From contig NZ_CAAJGM010000055.1 in assembly GCF_900996235.1 (NCBI RefSeq), forward strand, positions 1 to 64,000: a DNA stretch of 64,000 nucleotides. Reading direction: 5' to 3'. The position numbers and the translations under genes are program-made. Below the pieces are notes generated by a model. The model was given only the letters and a program-made list of their open reading frames with translations, made no database searches and had not been told where the DNA came from. Below are positions 1 through 11,451 of the stretch, piece by piece. This stretch comes from Paraburkholderia sp. BCC1885. GTDB lineage: Bacteria; Pseudomonadota; Gammaproteobacteria; Burkholderiales; Burkholderiaceae. Positions within the stretch are counted from its first letter, which is position 1. Each line of letters begins with the position of its first letter.

Positions 1-278
1 GATTATGAAGAACTTTCGCTACGTCGTCAACAGGTTTTTTATCACTGCCTGAGCCTGCCCACCCCGCCGAAAGCCTTGCCACTGCTGGCTCTCCCGTTCC
101 CCGCGCCCCGTCATCCGGAACGCGAGAGAACGAGATTCTAGCGAGCCCAACCAGGGCGCGCAAGCGTTATTTTGAGAACCATCAAATGCGGAATTACGTC
201 CCGCGACGCCAAGGCCGCGGACCCGAAAACGCGCCCGCGAACACACACAAAAGCGCCCTCGGGAACACAACCACCCGC
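1..278. other. Window edge, no confident gene
   Basis: This is the stretch downstream of the phosphonate operon. A plus-strand frame is open from base 1 to a stop at 139-141 (about 46 residues, rich in Pro and Arg) and could be the 3' end of a gene that starts outside the window, but nothing in it is recognisable. No clear terminator follows the phn operon here. Confidence 0.2.
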
Positions 279-839
279 TCAAGCCGTAGCGTGCGTCTCC
301 ATCACCCGCTCCACGACGCTCAGGTAATGGTCCAGATCCGGCGTCGCGCGGTTCGCTTCCTTCGCCAGATCGTCCCAGCGGCGTACCCGCAACGCGTCCT
401 CGGCAAACGGCTTGCCAAGAAACGTTGCGGCTTCCTGCTCGCTGAAAACGCCGCCCTGCAGCTTGAGGCTGCGCACCGAATCCACTGACAGCCGGCCAAA
501 ATAAGTATCGTCGATGGCGCACAGGCAGCGCTTTGCGTCCACATGCAGCCGAATCGGCTCCAGCACCGCCTCCGGCAACACCGGCCGCAGAAACGGCAAC
601 GCAAAGTATTGATGCAGATCGTCGATGCCGCGCGCAGTCGGCGTCTCGCCGAAGCGGTTCAGCAAATGCCCCAAGTCGTGCAGAAACGCCGCCGCGACCA
701 GTTCATCGCTCGCGCCCTCGCCTTCCGCCAACGCGGCGCTTTGCAGCGCGTGTTCCAGTTGGGTGACCGGTTCGCCGCTATAAGCAACATCACCGTGCTG
801 TTCAAACAAACTACGAATATCTTCCAGACTCAAAGCCAC
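279..839 (-). CDS. PhnZ-like HD-domain protein of phosphonate operon
   Basis: A 186-aa HD-domain protein, last gene of the phn operon, 4 bases after phnY. The arrangement matches the HDIG-type protein long noted in phosphonate operons and resembles PhnZ, the mixed-valent di-iron oxygenase that splits (R)-2-amino-1-hydroxyethylphosphonate into glycine and phosphate. Seen in the sequence: Y20 and E23 before H30, the HD pair H54-D55 in FLHDLGH, H58, H76, H99 followed by K103, and a WDDLAKE segment near residue 155. All of these have counterparts in PhnZ as I remember it. Its usual partner, a 2-oxoglutarate dioxygenase (also called PhnY but unrelated to the dehydrogenase here), is not in the window. 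Oxygenase activity is therefore inference; a phosphohydrolase is the alternative. Confidence 0.75.
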   Translation of the reverse strand: MALSLEDIRSLFEQHGDVAYSGEPVTQLEHALQSAALAEGEGASDELVAAAFLHDLGHLLNRFGETPTARGIDDLHQYFALPFLRPVLPEAVLEPIRLHVDAKRCLCAIDDTYFGRLSVDSVRSLKLQGGVFSEQEAATFLGKPFAEDALRVRRWDDLAKEANRATPDLDHYLSVVERVMETHATA

Positions 840-843
840 GACA

Positions 844-4333
<3,490 letters not shown>

Positions 4334-4388
4334 TTCGACATTTTTTGCCACATCCACGTGTGTCGAACAGCAACACGACATTCGACAC
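4334..4388 (-). promoter_or_regulatory. Candidate PhnR operator: three TTCGACA repeats
   Basis: TTCGACA occurs at 4334-4340 and 4381-4387, and its inverse TGTCGAA at 4361-4367. The last pair extends to perfect 8-base arms, GTGTCGAA at 4360-4367 and TTCGACAC at 4381-4388, around 13 bases. They sit immediately upstream of the preferred phnR start. GntR-family proteins bind short inverted repeats of this kind; that PhnR binds here is inference. Confidence 0.5.
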
Positions 4389-4411
4389 CGGAAGTCAGGG
4401 CAAGCCGCGGG

Positions 4412-5275
4412 TCAGTCGGCCCGGCGGCGCGGAACCCGGGCGGCGATCAGCAGCAGCGCGGCGAGAGAGACAAGCAGCAGGATCAGCGAGAGCGCGGAGG
4501 CCGGCAGGTAGTAGCCGCGCTCCACCTGGCCGACCACGACGATCGGCACCGTCGCAAATCCGGGCGGATAGACGGTCAAGGTGGCGCCCAGTTCGCCGAG
4601 CGACAGCGCGAAACCGAGCGCGAGACTCGCGCGGATGGCCGGCACCAGTTGCGGCAGGACGACCCGCCGCAGCACCATCGACGGCGGCGCGCCGAGGCTG
4701 GCAGCGGCCTCGCGCAGGACGGTCAGTTCGGGGCGCAGCGCGGCGGCGGCGCAGCGGTAGCAGAACGGCAGCACCAGCGCGAGCTGGACGAACACGACGA
4801 TGGCCGCCGAGCTCGACAGATCGAGCGGACGCTTGTGATACGCGATCAGCACGGCCAGTCCGAGCACCACGCTCGGCACGCCGTTGGGCATCATCGCGAT
4901 CGTGTCGACGAGTGCGCCGAGCCCGCGCCGGTCGCGCCCTTCGAGCGCCAGCGCCAGCCAGAGTCCGAGAATCGTGCCGAGCACCGCCACACCGAAGCCG
5001 ATTTCGAGACTCGTGGTGAGCGCGTCGAAATCGCTCGAACCGAGCCGTTCGAACCAGCGCATGCTGAAGCCGTCAGGCAGGATCGTGCCCGACCAATGGG
5101 CGGCCACGCTGGAAAGCGCCACCACCACCACCGGCAGCACGAACAACCAGAAGCACAGCAGCGCGGCAAACGCGAGGAACATGCCGCCGACGATGCGCGT
5201 CAGCAGACTGCGCTGCACCGGCCGCGCCCGCTTGTGCATGACCGGCAAGACAGTGGGATCCAGTTCGACGGCCAT
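4412..5275 (-). CDS. phnV: 2-Aminoethylphosphonate ABC transporter permease
   Basis: A 287-aa inner-membrane permease with about six hydrophobic segments and the ABC EAA loop (REAAASLGA, followed about a dozen residues later by LPQLVPAI). The start ATG overlaps the phnU stop as TAATG and has a strong GAGGAG ribosome site inside the end of phnU, so the two permeases are coupled. Family context: PhnS binds AEP, PhnT hydrolyses ATP, and PhnU and PhnV form the channel. Next downstream is phnR. Confidence 0.85.
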   Translation of the reverse strand: MAVELDPTVLPVMHKRARPVQRSLLTRIVGGMFLAFAALLCFWLFVLPVVVVALSSVAAHWSGTILPDGFSMRWFERLGSSDFDALTTSLEIGFGVAVLGTILGLWLALALEGRDRRGLGALVDTIAMMPNGVPSVVLGLAVLIAYHKRPLDLSSSAAIVVFVQLALVLPFCYRCAAAALRPELTVLREAAASLGAPPSMVLRRVVLPQLVPAIRASLALGFALSLGELGATLTVYPPGFATVPIVVVGQVERGYYLPASALSLILLLVSLAALLLIAARVPRRRAD

Positions 5276-6201
5276 TACCGTGCTCCTCTAACCTTGCGTC
5301 GGTTGACCTGGCGGTACAACGCATACAGCGACAAAGACATCATCAGCATCACGACTGCGCCGGCGGCGGCGGTCGGCAAATCCAGATCGACGGTCGCCGA
5401 ACTGTAGATGGCCACCGGCAGCGTGATCAGATGCGCACTGCCGAGCACCAGCAGAATGCCGAACTCGTTGAGCGTCAGCAGAAAACACAGAATCGTTCCA
5501 GCGGCGATGCCCGGCCAGGCGAGCGGCAGGATCACCTTGAAGGCCACCATCAGGCCGTTTGCGCCGAGACTGCGAGCGGCTTCGATCAGACGCATGTCGA
5601 GCGTGGCGAACGAAGCGAGCGTCGGCCGCACGACGAATGGCGCATAAAACACCACCTCGGCGAGAATCACGCCGCCCACGCCGAACAGGAAATCGAGCGG
5701 CGGCGTCTGCAGATGGAACAGACGCTGCAGGCCGATGCTCACCGAGCCTTGCGAGCCGTACAGAAAGATCAGCGTGAAGGCGACCAGAAACGACGGAAAC
5801 GCCACGAACAATTCCAGAAAACGCGTCACGAGACGCGCGCCGGGAAACGGTTTGAAGAACAGCATCGAGGCGAGCGCCACGCCGAGCAGTGAGGCAAGGC
5901 CTGCGCTGGCGAACAGGATCCACAGCGTGGTGCCGATCACGCCGCGCGTTTCCGGATTGCCGAAGAACGCGCCGTAAGCCTGAAAGCCGAAGCCGCCATG
6001 CGGGCCGGTCAGACTCAGCAACACAAGCCGCACCAGCGGATAAATCACCAGCGGTCCCAACACCACCACGACGAGAAACAGCAGATGCCACTGCGCCGCG
6101 CGTTCGCGGCGCCGCACGGCGGCCGCGTGCGAAGCGAAAGTGGCGGCGCGCCGCGCGTCGCCGAGCGCGTCGGCGCTATCAGGGGTGGATAAGGACGACA
6201 T
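5275..6201 (-). CDS. phnU: 2-Aminoethylphosphonate ABC transporter permease
   Basis: A 308-aa permease with six or so membrane segments and an EAA motif (IEAARSLGANG, then ILPLAWPGI). The frame is open about 100 codons further upstream, but that part lies wholly inside phnT, is Arg/Cys-rich and is not permease-like. The ATG at 6201, preceded by GAGGCAG, gives a normal N-terminus and a 23-base overlap with phnT; an ATG at 6213 is the alternative. It pairs with PhnV, whose start overlaps its stop. Confidence 0.85.
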   Translation of the reverse strand: MSSLSTPDSADALGDARRAATFASHAAAVRRRERAAQWHLLFLVVVVLGPLVIYPLVRLVLLSLTGPHGGFGFQAYGAFFGNPETRGVIGTTLWILFASAGLASLLGVALASMLFFKPFPGARLVTRFLELFVAFPSFLVAFTLIFLYGSQGSVSIGLQRLFHLQTPPLDFLFGVGGVILAEVVFYAPFVVRPTLASFATLDMRLIEAARSLGANGLMVAFKVILPLAWPGIAAGTILCFLLTLNEFGILLVLGSAHLITLPVAIYSSATVDLDLPTAAAGAVVMLMMSLSLYALYRQVNRRKVRGAR

Positions 6202-7276
6202 CGTCTGCCTCATAGCGCAAAGAGATGCGTGCGCCCTTTTCAGGCGACATGCCGTGGCCACGCTGCATCGTGACGAGCACGGGCTCGTTAGGCATTGCGT
6301 CGAGGACGATCGAAACGGACAGCACCGCGCCATACCATTCGACCGAACTGATCGTGCCATGCAGATGCCCTTCGCCAAGCGGCACGATCCGCAGCGCCTC
6401 GGGGCGCAGACAGGCGACGCGATCGCGTTCGTTATGGCGCGAATCGCCCATCGAAAACGCGACCTGCGGCGGCAACAGATTAGCGGCGCCCAGATAGCGC
6501 GCGACGAAGCCGTCATTCGGCTGGTCGTACAGTTCTTGCGGCGTACCGAGTTGCGCGATATGCCCTTCGCGCATCAGCAGCGTGCGGTCGGACAACACCA
6601 GCGCGTCGTCCTGGTCGTGCGTCACGCACACAATGGTCAGATTCGGCAGGCGCTCGTGCAGCGCCTTCAGTTCGGAACGCACCGAGGCGCGCAGGTTGGC
6701 GTCGAGTGCGGAAAGCGGTTCATCGAGCAGCAGCACGTCAGGCTCGATCACCAGCGCACGCGCCAGCGCCACGCGCTGCTGCATGCCGCCGGATAGCTGG
6801 GCTGGCATCACATGGCCGGCGTCGCCCAGTTGCACGAGCTTGAGCGCATCCGCGACGCGACGTGCAATGTTTTTGGACGACTCGCGCCGCGCGCGCAGGC
6901 CGAAGGCCACGTTCTCGAAGACAGAAAGATGAGGAAACAGCGCATAGCTCTGGAACAGCAGCCCCAGATTGCGTTTGTGCGGCGGCACATGCGTGAGGTC
7001 GTGACCGGCCACCGTCAAGGTGCCGGCCAGCCCGTCCGCTTCGATGAATCCGGCGATGAAACGCAACAGCGTGGTCTTGCCGCAACCGCTGCGGCCGAGC
7101 ACGGTCAGCAGTTCGCCGCGCTCGATATTCAGCGACAGGTCGTCGAGCACCGTGCGCGTACCGAAGCGCACGGTCAGATGCTCGATCTGCACGCCGCCCG
7201 GCGTGCCCGGCTGCGCCGCAGCGAGCGCCTCCGGTGAGGCGCCGAGCGCGCCAGGGGCAAGAGTTGCGGTATTCAC
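6179..7276 (-). CDS. phnT: 2-Aminoethylphosphonate ABC transporter ATPase
   Basis: A 365-aa ABC ATPase of the spermidine/iron importer type. Walker A is GRSGCGKTT (residues 61-69), the Q-loop Gln is Q109, the signature is LSGGM (161-165), Walker B is VLLLDE (181-186), the switch His is in VCVTHDQDD, and there is a C-terminal TOBE-like segment of about 100 residues. It lies between phnS and phnU and would energise AEP uptake. The 23-base overlap with phnU suggests coupled translation. Confidence 0.88.
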   Translation of the reverse strand: MNTATLAPGALGASPEALAAAQPGTPGGVQIEHLTVRFGTRTVLDDLSLNIERGELLTVLGRSGCGKTTLLRFIAGFIEADGLAGTLTVAGHDLTHVPPHKRNLGLLFQSYALFPHLSVFENVAFGLRARRESSKNIARRVADALKLVQLGDAGHVMPAQLSGGMQQRVALARALVIEPDVLLLDEPLSALDANLRASVRSELKALHERLPNLTIVCVTHDQDDALVLSDRTLLMREGHIAQLGTPQELYDQPNDGFVARYLGAANLLPPQVAFSMGDSRHNERDRVACLRPEALRIVPLGEGHLHGTISSVEWYGAVLSVSIVLDAMPNEPVLVTMQRGHGMSPEKGARISLRYEADDVVLIHP

Positions 7277-7344
7277 CGGATTCGTCCTCCAACTAGGTAT
7301 TGCGGGTGAAACCTCGCGCGCCGCCCACGCGCCAGTTCCCTATT

Positions 7345-7366
7345 AAAGGAAGCCGGCCGGACCGGC
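7345..7366 (-). terminator. Possible attenuating hairpin between phnS and phnT
   Basis: On the minus strand GCCGG, a 5-base loop TCCGG, and CCGGC (7352-7366) are followed by TTCCTTTAATA. A weak stem-loop after a binding-protein gene is common in ABC operons, where it keeps the binding protein in excess over the membrane parts. The stem is short and the T tract interrupted, so this is a weak call. Confidence 0.3.
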
Positions 7367-7394
7367 AGCAGCGCGGCGAGGCGTGCTGCGAGAC

Positions 7395-8489
7395 TTACTG
7401 CGCCGGCTTGACGACTTCCACCTGCTTGCCGGAGTTGCCGATCACGTCGTTCTTCCAGCGTGCCGTCCAGTCGGCCTTCTTGGCCATGACCTGGGTCCAG
7501 TCCACCGGAATCAGCTTGACACCGGCAATCGCCTGCTTGACGGCTTCGCCGTTCTTGCCGGCGAGCGGCACGTCGGTGCGGCCCGGAATACCGAAGATGT
7601 CCGGCACCTTGGCCTGCACGTCCTTCGACATCAGATAGTCGATCAGCTTCTTGCCTTCAGCCTGGTTCGGGCCGTTCTTGATCAGGCCGATCGCGTATGG
7701 CAACTGGAACGTGGTCGGCTTGCCACCGGCGGCTGCGGCGAGGAAGATCGGCTTGAGCGACAGACCGCCGTTCGCCTGGTCGTCCAGATCCATCTGCAGG
7801 TCGCCGTTGGCAAGCGAGATTTCGTTGCGCGAAAGCAGCACGTCGAGGTAGCCCGTACCCTTGGTGTGGAACTTGGCGCTTTGTTCGAGTTTCTTCAGAT
7901 AGTCGAACGCCTTGTCTTCACCCATCAGCGAAGTCGTGAGAATGATCACGGCCATGCCGTCGCCGGCGGTGGCCGGATTCGAATAGGCAACCTTGCCCGT
8001 GTAATCCGGGCTCAGCAGATCCGCGAAGGTCTTCGGCTGGGTCTTCACCACGTCCGGGTTGATCGCGAACGAGAAGTAGTTGTTCACGAAGGTCGCCCAC
8101 GTGCCGTTGGACGCCTTAGCGATCGCCGGCACGTTCTTGTAGTTGGCGCTCTGGTAAGCCTGCAGCAGGCCGGACTGATCGGCTTGCTGGATGAACGGCG
8201 GCAGCGTGACGAGAACATCGGCCTTCGGCGCATCCTTTTCGATGGTCGCGCGATTCACCACTTCACCACTACCGGCCGTAACGATGTTGACCTTGACGCC
8301 TTCCTGCTTTTCAAAGCCCGGCAGCACGTCCTTGTAGAGGTTTTCGAGGCCATCGGCCGTGTACAGCACCACCGCGTCGGCGGCCTGGGCCGGCAATGCC
8401 GTGCCTCCGAATGCTGCAGCCACCACGAGTGCCGGCAAAGTTTTGCGGACGATGCTGGCAGTCGCGCGAAGGTGATTCGTCTTTTTCAT
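7395..8489 (-). CDS. phnS: 2-Aminoethylphosphonate periplasmic binding protein
   Basis: A 364-aa periplasmic solute-binding protein of the iron/AEP type. The N-terminus is a Sec signal peptide: basic MKKTNHLRATASIVRK, a hydrophobic stretch, and an Ala-x-Ala cleavage site before ADAVVLYTADG. The mature protein carries the LYTADGLE...FEKQEGVKVNIVTAGSGE fold typical of this family. It is the first gene of the phn operon with a good GGAGA ribosome site. A 118-base gap separates it from phnT. Confidence 0.87.
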   Translation of the reverse strand: MKKTNHLRATASIVRKTLPALVVAAAFGGTALPAQAADAVVLYTADGLENLYKDVLPGFEKQEGVKVNIVTAGSGEVVNRATIEKDAPKADVLVTLPPFIQQADQSGLLQAYQSANYKNVPAIAKASNGTWATFVNNYFSFAINPDVVKTQPKTFADLLSPDYTGKVAYSNPATAGDGMAVIILTTSLMGEDKAFDYLKKLEQSAKFHTKGTGYLDVLLSRNEISLANGDLQMDLDDQANGGLSLKPIFLAAAAGGKPTTFQLPYAIGLIKNGPNQAEGKKLIDYLMSKDVQAKVPDIFGIPGRTDVPLAGKNGEAVKQAIAGVKLIPVDWTQVMAKKADWTARWKNDVIGNSGKQVEVVKPAQ

Positions 8490-8888
8490 GTCGTTCTCTC
8501 CGAAAGGCAGTAAACCAGACGGTCGGGAAATCCCGATACCTGTTGTGATTTGACGGCGGTCGCACCGCGCCGCTTACGTTTGTGCTCGCAGCCGGCCGCC
8601 AGCTTCATGCAATTGCAGATTGCTGACAACCCTTCTGCTTGATCTCCAGCCAGACTGACAGCCAACCCATCCTTACTACGCTGCCTGCCTTGTCCGAACG
8701 GGCACCGCAAGAATTGCAGGTTTCCGTGACAGGGCCATGACCATTCTGTCGGCATCCAATAAATGACACAATTCGCCAATAATGTGCAAACCGCACAGAG
8801 CGGGAAAAGTGGATTCGTCTGACGAGAAAGGGGCAACGTCCATCGAAACCCCTCCATGCCGGAAGGGATGAACCATCGCGCGGCGTGC
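8490..8888 (-). promoter_or_regulatory. Upstream region of the phn operon
   Basis: About 400 bases without a convincing gene, between phnS and the DeoR regulator. TCGGGA-AA-TCCCGA (8523-8536) is a perfect-armed palindrome 34 bases from the phnS start. On the minus strand, TTGTCAG-CAAT-CTGCAAT (8612-8629) matches 10 of 14 positions of the two CTGTCAT half-sites of a Pho box with correct 11-base phasing. Neither is proven. No good sigma-70 promoter was seen. Confidence 0.35.
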
Positions 8889-9644
8889 TCAGGCAATCAG
8901 CAGTTCCGGTCCGCGCGCGGCGATTTCCTTGGCAAGCGCCCGGTCCGGCGCCAGTTCGGTCACGAGATAACGGGCGCTCTCGAAACCGTTGATGCGCACC
9001 GGCGTGACACGGCCGAATTTCGAATTGTCCGCCACCACCACCACCAGGTTCGCGGCCGCAATCATCCGGCTGCGCACCTCGGCGGCCATGCGCGTGTAAT
9101 CCGTAAGCCAGCCATCCGGCGAAATTCCGCCCGCGCCGACGAAGGAAAAATCCGCGTGATATTGGGTCAACTGATGGACCGTGTCGAGGCCGAAAGTGGC
9201 GTCCTCGTTCTCCGACAGCTCGCCGCCCAGCAGGGTGACGCGATTCTCGTTACGGCGACCGAGCAATAGCGCGATGCGCCAGTCGTTGGTGTAGACCGTC
9301 AGCCGGTGGCGCGCGGTCAAGGCGCGCGCCACGGCCTGCGTCGTGCTGCCGGAGTCGATGATGAGCGAGGCGCCGTCGGGCACCAGCTCGGCCGCGCGTT
9401 CGCCGATGGCGCGCTTGGCGCCGGCATTGGCCGCCTCGCGCACGTCCAGATCGGGCTCGCGGCGGTCGCCCGAGAGCGCGCCGCCGTGCGTCGTGACGAT
9501 CAGACCGCGGCCCGCCAGGGCATTCAGATCGCGCCGGATGGTTTCGCGCGACACGTTCAGTTCGCGCACCAGTTCGGCTACCGACAGCGCGCCGTTGCGG
9601 GTGACTTGCGCGAGAATGTATTGATGACGTTGTTCAGCAAGCAT
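8889..9644 (-). CDS. DeoR/GlpR-family transcriptional regulator
   Basis: A 251-aa repressor-type protein. The N-terminus is a DeoR helix-turn-helix (residues about 4-57: the QRHQYIL start, then LSVAELVRELNVSRETIRRDLNAL), followed by the THGGA linker and a sugar-isomerase-like sensor domain with DSGSTT, the usual ligand motif for a sugar phosphate or other phosphorylated effector. It reads toward the phn operon, 400 bases away. Whether it controls phn or another locus cannot be told; DeoR proteins do sometimes sit by phosphonate genes, but this is inference. Confidence 0.85.
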   Translation of the reverse strand: MLAEQRHQYILAQVTRNGALSVAELVRELNVSRETIRRDLNALAGRGLIVTTHGGALSGDRREPDLDVREAANAGAKRAIGERAAELVPDGASLIIDSGSTTQAVARALTARHRLTVYTNDWRIALLLGRRNENRVTLLGGELSENEDATFGLDTVHQLTQYHADFSFVGAGGISPDGWLTDYTRMAAEVRSRMIAAANLVVVVADNSKFGRVTPVRINGFESARYLVTELAPDRALAKEIAARGPELLIA

Positions 9645-9799
9645 CGGGAGATGGCCAGCAGGCGGCGCGCGTGGGGATTGTGAGTGCGCCGTATTGTATT
9701 ACGCGCCGGGCGTGGATGCTCCTGTTGCAGCGCTTACCTGCTAACCTGATGGCTCTGGCCGCGCGTTGCCCGACGCGCGCCGTGCCATACGAACTGCCC

Positions 9800-11356
9800 A
9801 TGCCGCCACTGTTTCGCCGCTTACTGCTGTTGTTCCACGCGCTGCGCTTCGGCGCACGCCTCATCTGGCTTGCGGCGCCGCGCGAGCACAAGCTGCACTG
9901 GATCGTCACCCTCGTCAAACGGGTGCATGCCACCGAAGCCGGCCGCGACAGCCTGCACAACATGCTGCCCACGCTGGGTCCGCTTGCCACGACCTTCCTG
10001 CAAAACCTGGCGGCGCACCCGGAACTCGCCAGCGGCAGCATGCACGAGGCCTTCGACGCCATCGGCCGTATGGAAGAACCGCTGCCGCCGAACCAGGTGG
10101 AGGGCGCGCTGGCGAGCGCGCTCGGCCGGCCGTTGACGGGGCTCTTCACGCGCATCGAACTCGTGGCCGCGCGCAGCGGCTTCGCCGAACAGACCCACCT
10201 CGCCCGTCTCGCCGAGCCGGTGAATGGCCATCGCGACATTGCGATCAAATTTGTGCGCGCACAGCAGGTCCAGCAGATCGGCGACGAACTGGCTTTGCTG
10301 CGCTGGGTGGCGCGCTGGCTGGAAAACCTCTCCGGCGACGCACGCCGGCTGAAGGTGCGCGCCCTCGCGCAATCTTTTACTGACGACGTGCTGCGGCGCT
10401 TCGACCTGCGCGCCGAAGCGGCCAATCTGAGTCAGACCGGCCATCACTTCGACGGCGACAAGCGGCTCGCCGTGCCAGACGTGATCTGGGAACTGTGCGG
10501 CACGCACACACTGGCGGTGCAGCACATCGACACCCTGGCGGCGACGGATCTGCCCGGCCTGCACGCGCATCACGTCAGGCTCGCGCCACTCGCGACGCAC
10601 CTGGTCGAAGTCGTCACCGAACAGGCCTTCGAGCACGGTTTCTTTCACGCCACCTTCGACGCCGGCCATGTGCGCGTGAGCATCGAACCGGCGACGCTCG
10701 GACGCATCGTGCTGGCCGAATTTGCGGTGATGTCGAGCCTCTCCTCGCACGAGCGCGGATTTTTCGTGCATGGCGCCACCGCGCTGTTCGATCAGGACTA
10801 CGCGCGCCTTGCCGACCTGCACCGCGACGCGGGCCACGTTCATCCCGACACCCGAACGGAAGTGCTGGAGGCCGAACTGCGCCGGCGCAGCGAAGCGCAC
10901 TTCGCAGCCGAGCCCGAGGATCGCACGGCGGGCTCGCTGTTTCATCATCTGCTGCACGCGGTTCAGCCGTTCGAAGGCGCCGTCTCGCCGCGGCTCGCAA
11001 CGGCCCAGCGCTCGTTCGAACAGGCGGAGACGCTGGCACGCGCCCTGCATCCGGGCGTCGATACCTGGAATGTTGCGCGCACGGTACTGGCGGGAATCGC
11101 GCAACGCGACGTCGATCATCGCGGCTGGATCAAACGTATCGCCCAGGAGTTGCCGCATCTCGCGCATATGTTGCCGCGCGTGCCGCAACTCGCGGTGCGC
11201 TACCTGCAGCATCAGCACGATGCGGGCGGCCAGCGGCAACAGGCGACCCTGATGCGAGAGCTGGGAGTGGAATACCGGCGGACGCGGATTCTGCTATGGG
11301 CCTGCGTGCTGTGCGGCGGCCTGCTCGGCGCGGGGGCGGTGTTGCTGACACGCTGA
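9800..11356 (+). CDS. UbiB/AarF-like protein with degenerate kinase motifs
   Basis: About 518 aa (561 if the first ATG at 9671 is used; 9800 gives the usual UbiB-like start MPPLFRRLLLLFHALRFG). Overall it aligns by eye with UbiB, the atypical kinase/ATPase needed for ubiquinone synthesis: the AIKFVR...QQIGDELALLRWVARWLE and VPDVIWELCGTHTLAVQHID segments are clear, and a hydrophobic C-terminal helix is kept. Key motifs are lost: KxGQ becomes LGPLATTFLQ, the HAD-x-HPGN loop becomes HATFDAGH (about 10640-10668), and the DFG site becomes AEF (about 10717). It is probably a paralogue without normal UbiB chemistry. Confidence 0.72.
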   Translation: MPPLFRRLLLLFHALRFGARLIWLAAPREHKLHWIVTLVKRVHATEAGRDSLHNMLPTLGPLATTFLQNLAAHPELASGSMHEAFDAIGRMEEPLPPNQVEGALASALGRPLTGLFTRIELVAARSGFAEQTHLARLAEPVNGHRDIAIKFVRAQQVQQIGDELALLRWVARWLENLSGDARRLKVRALAQSFTDDVLRRFDLRAEAANLSQTGHHFDGDKRLAVPDVIWELCGTHTLAVQHIDTLAATDLPGLHAHHVRLAPLATHLVEVVTEQAFEHGFFHATFDAGHVRVSIEPATLGRIVLAEFAVMSSLSSHERGFFVHGATALFDQDYARLADLHRDAGHVHPDTRTEVLEAELRRRSEAHFAAEPEDRTAGSLFHHLLHAVQPFEGAVSPRLATAQRSFEQAETLARALHPGVDTWNVARTVLAGIAQRDVDHRGWIKRIAQELPHLAHMLPRVPQLAVRYLQHQHDAGGQRQQATLMRELGVEYRRTRILLWACVLCGGLLGAGAVLLTR

Positions 11357-11451
11357 CCACCGCCGGTGCGGTGCAGTGCAGCTTCGAACAAGACACCCGC
11401 CCAGCGCCACGCAATACTGCGAGACTTTTACGCCGCCACCGACGACGTCTC

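Noticed and set aside
11358..11373. CACCGC-CGGT-GCGGTG hairpin at the end of the UbiB-like gene
   Set aside because: Six-base stem in GC-rich DNA without a T tract; could be chance.
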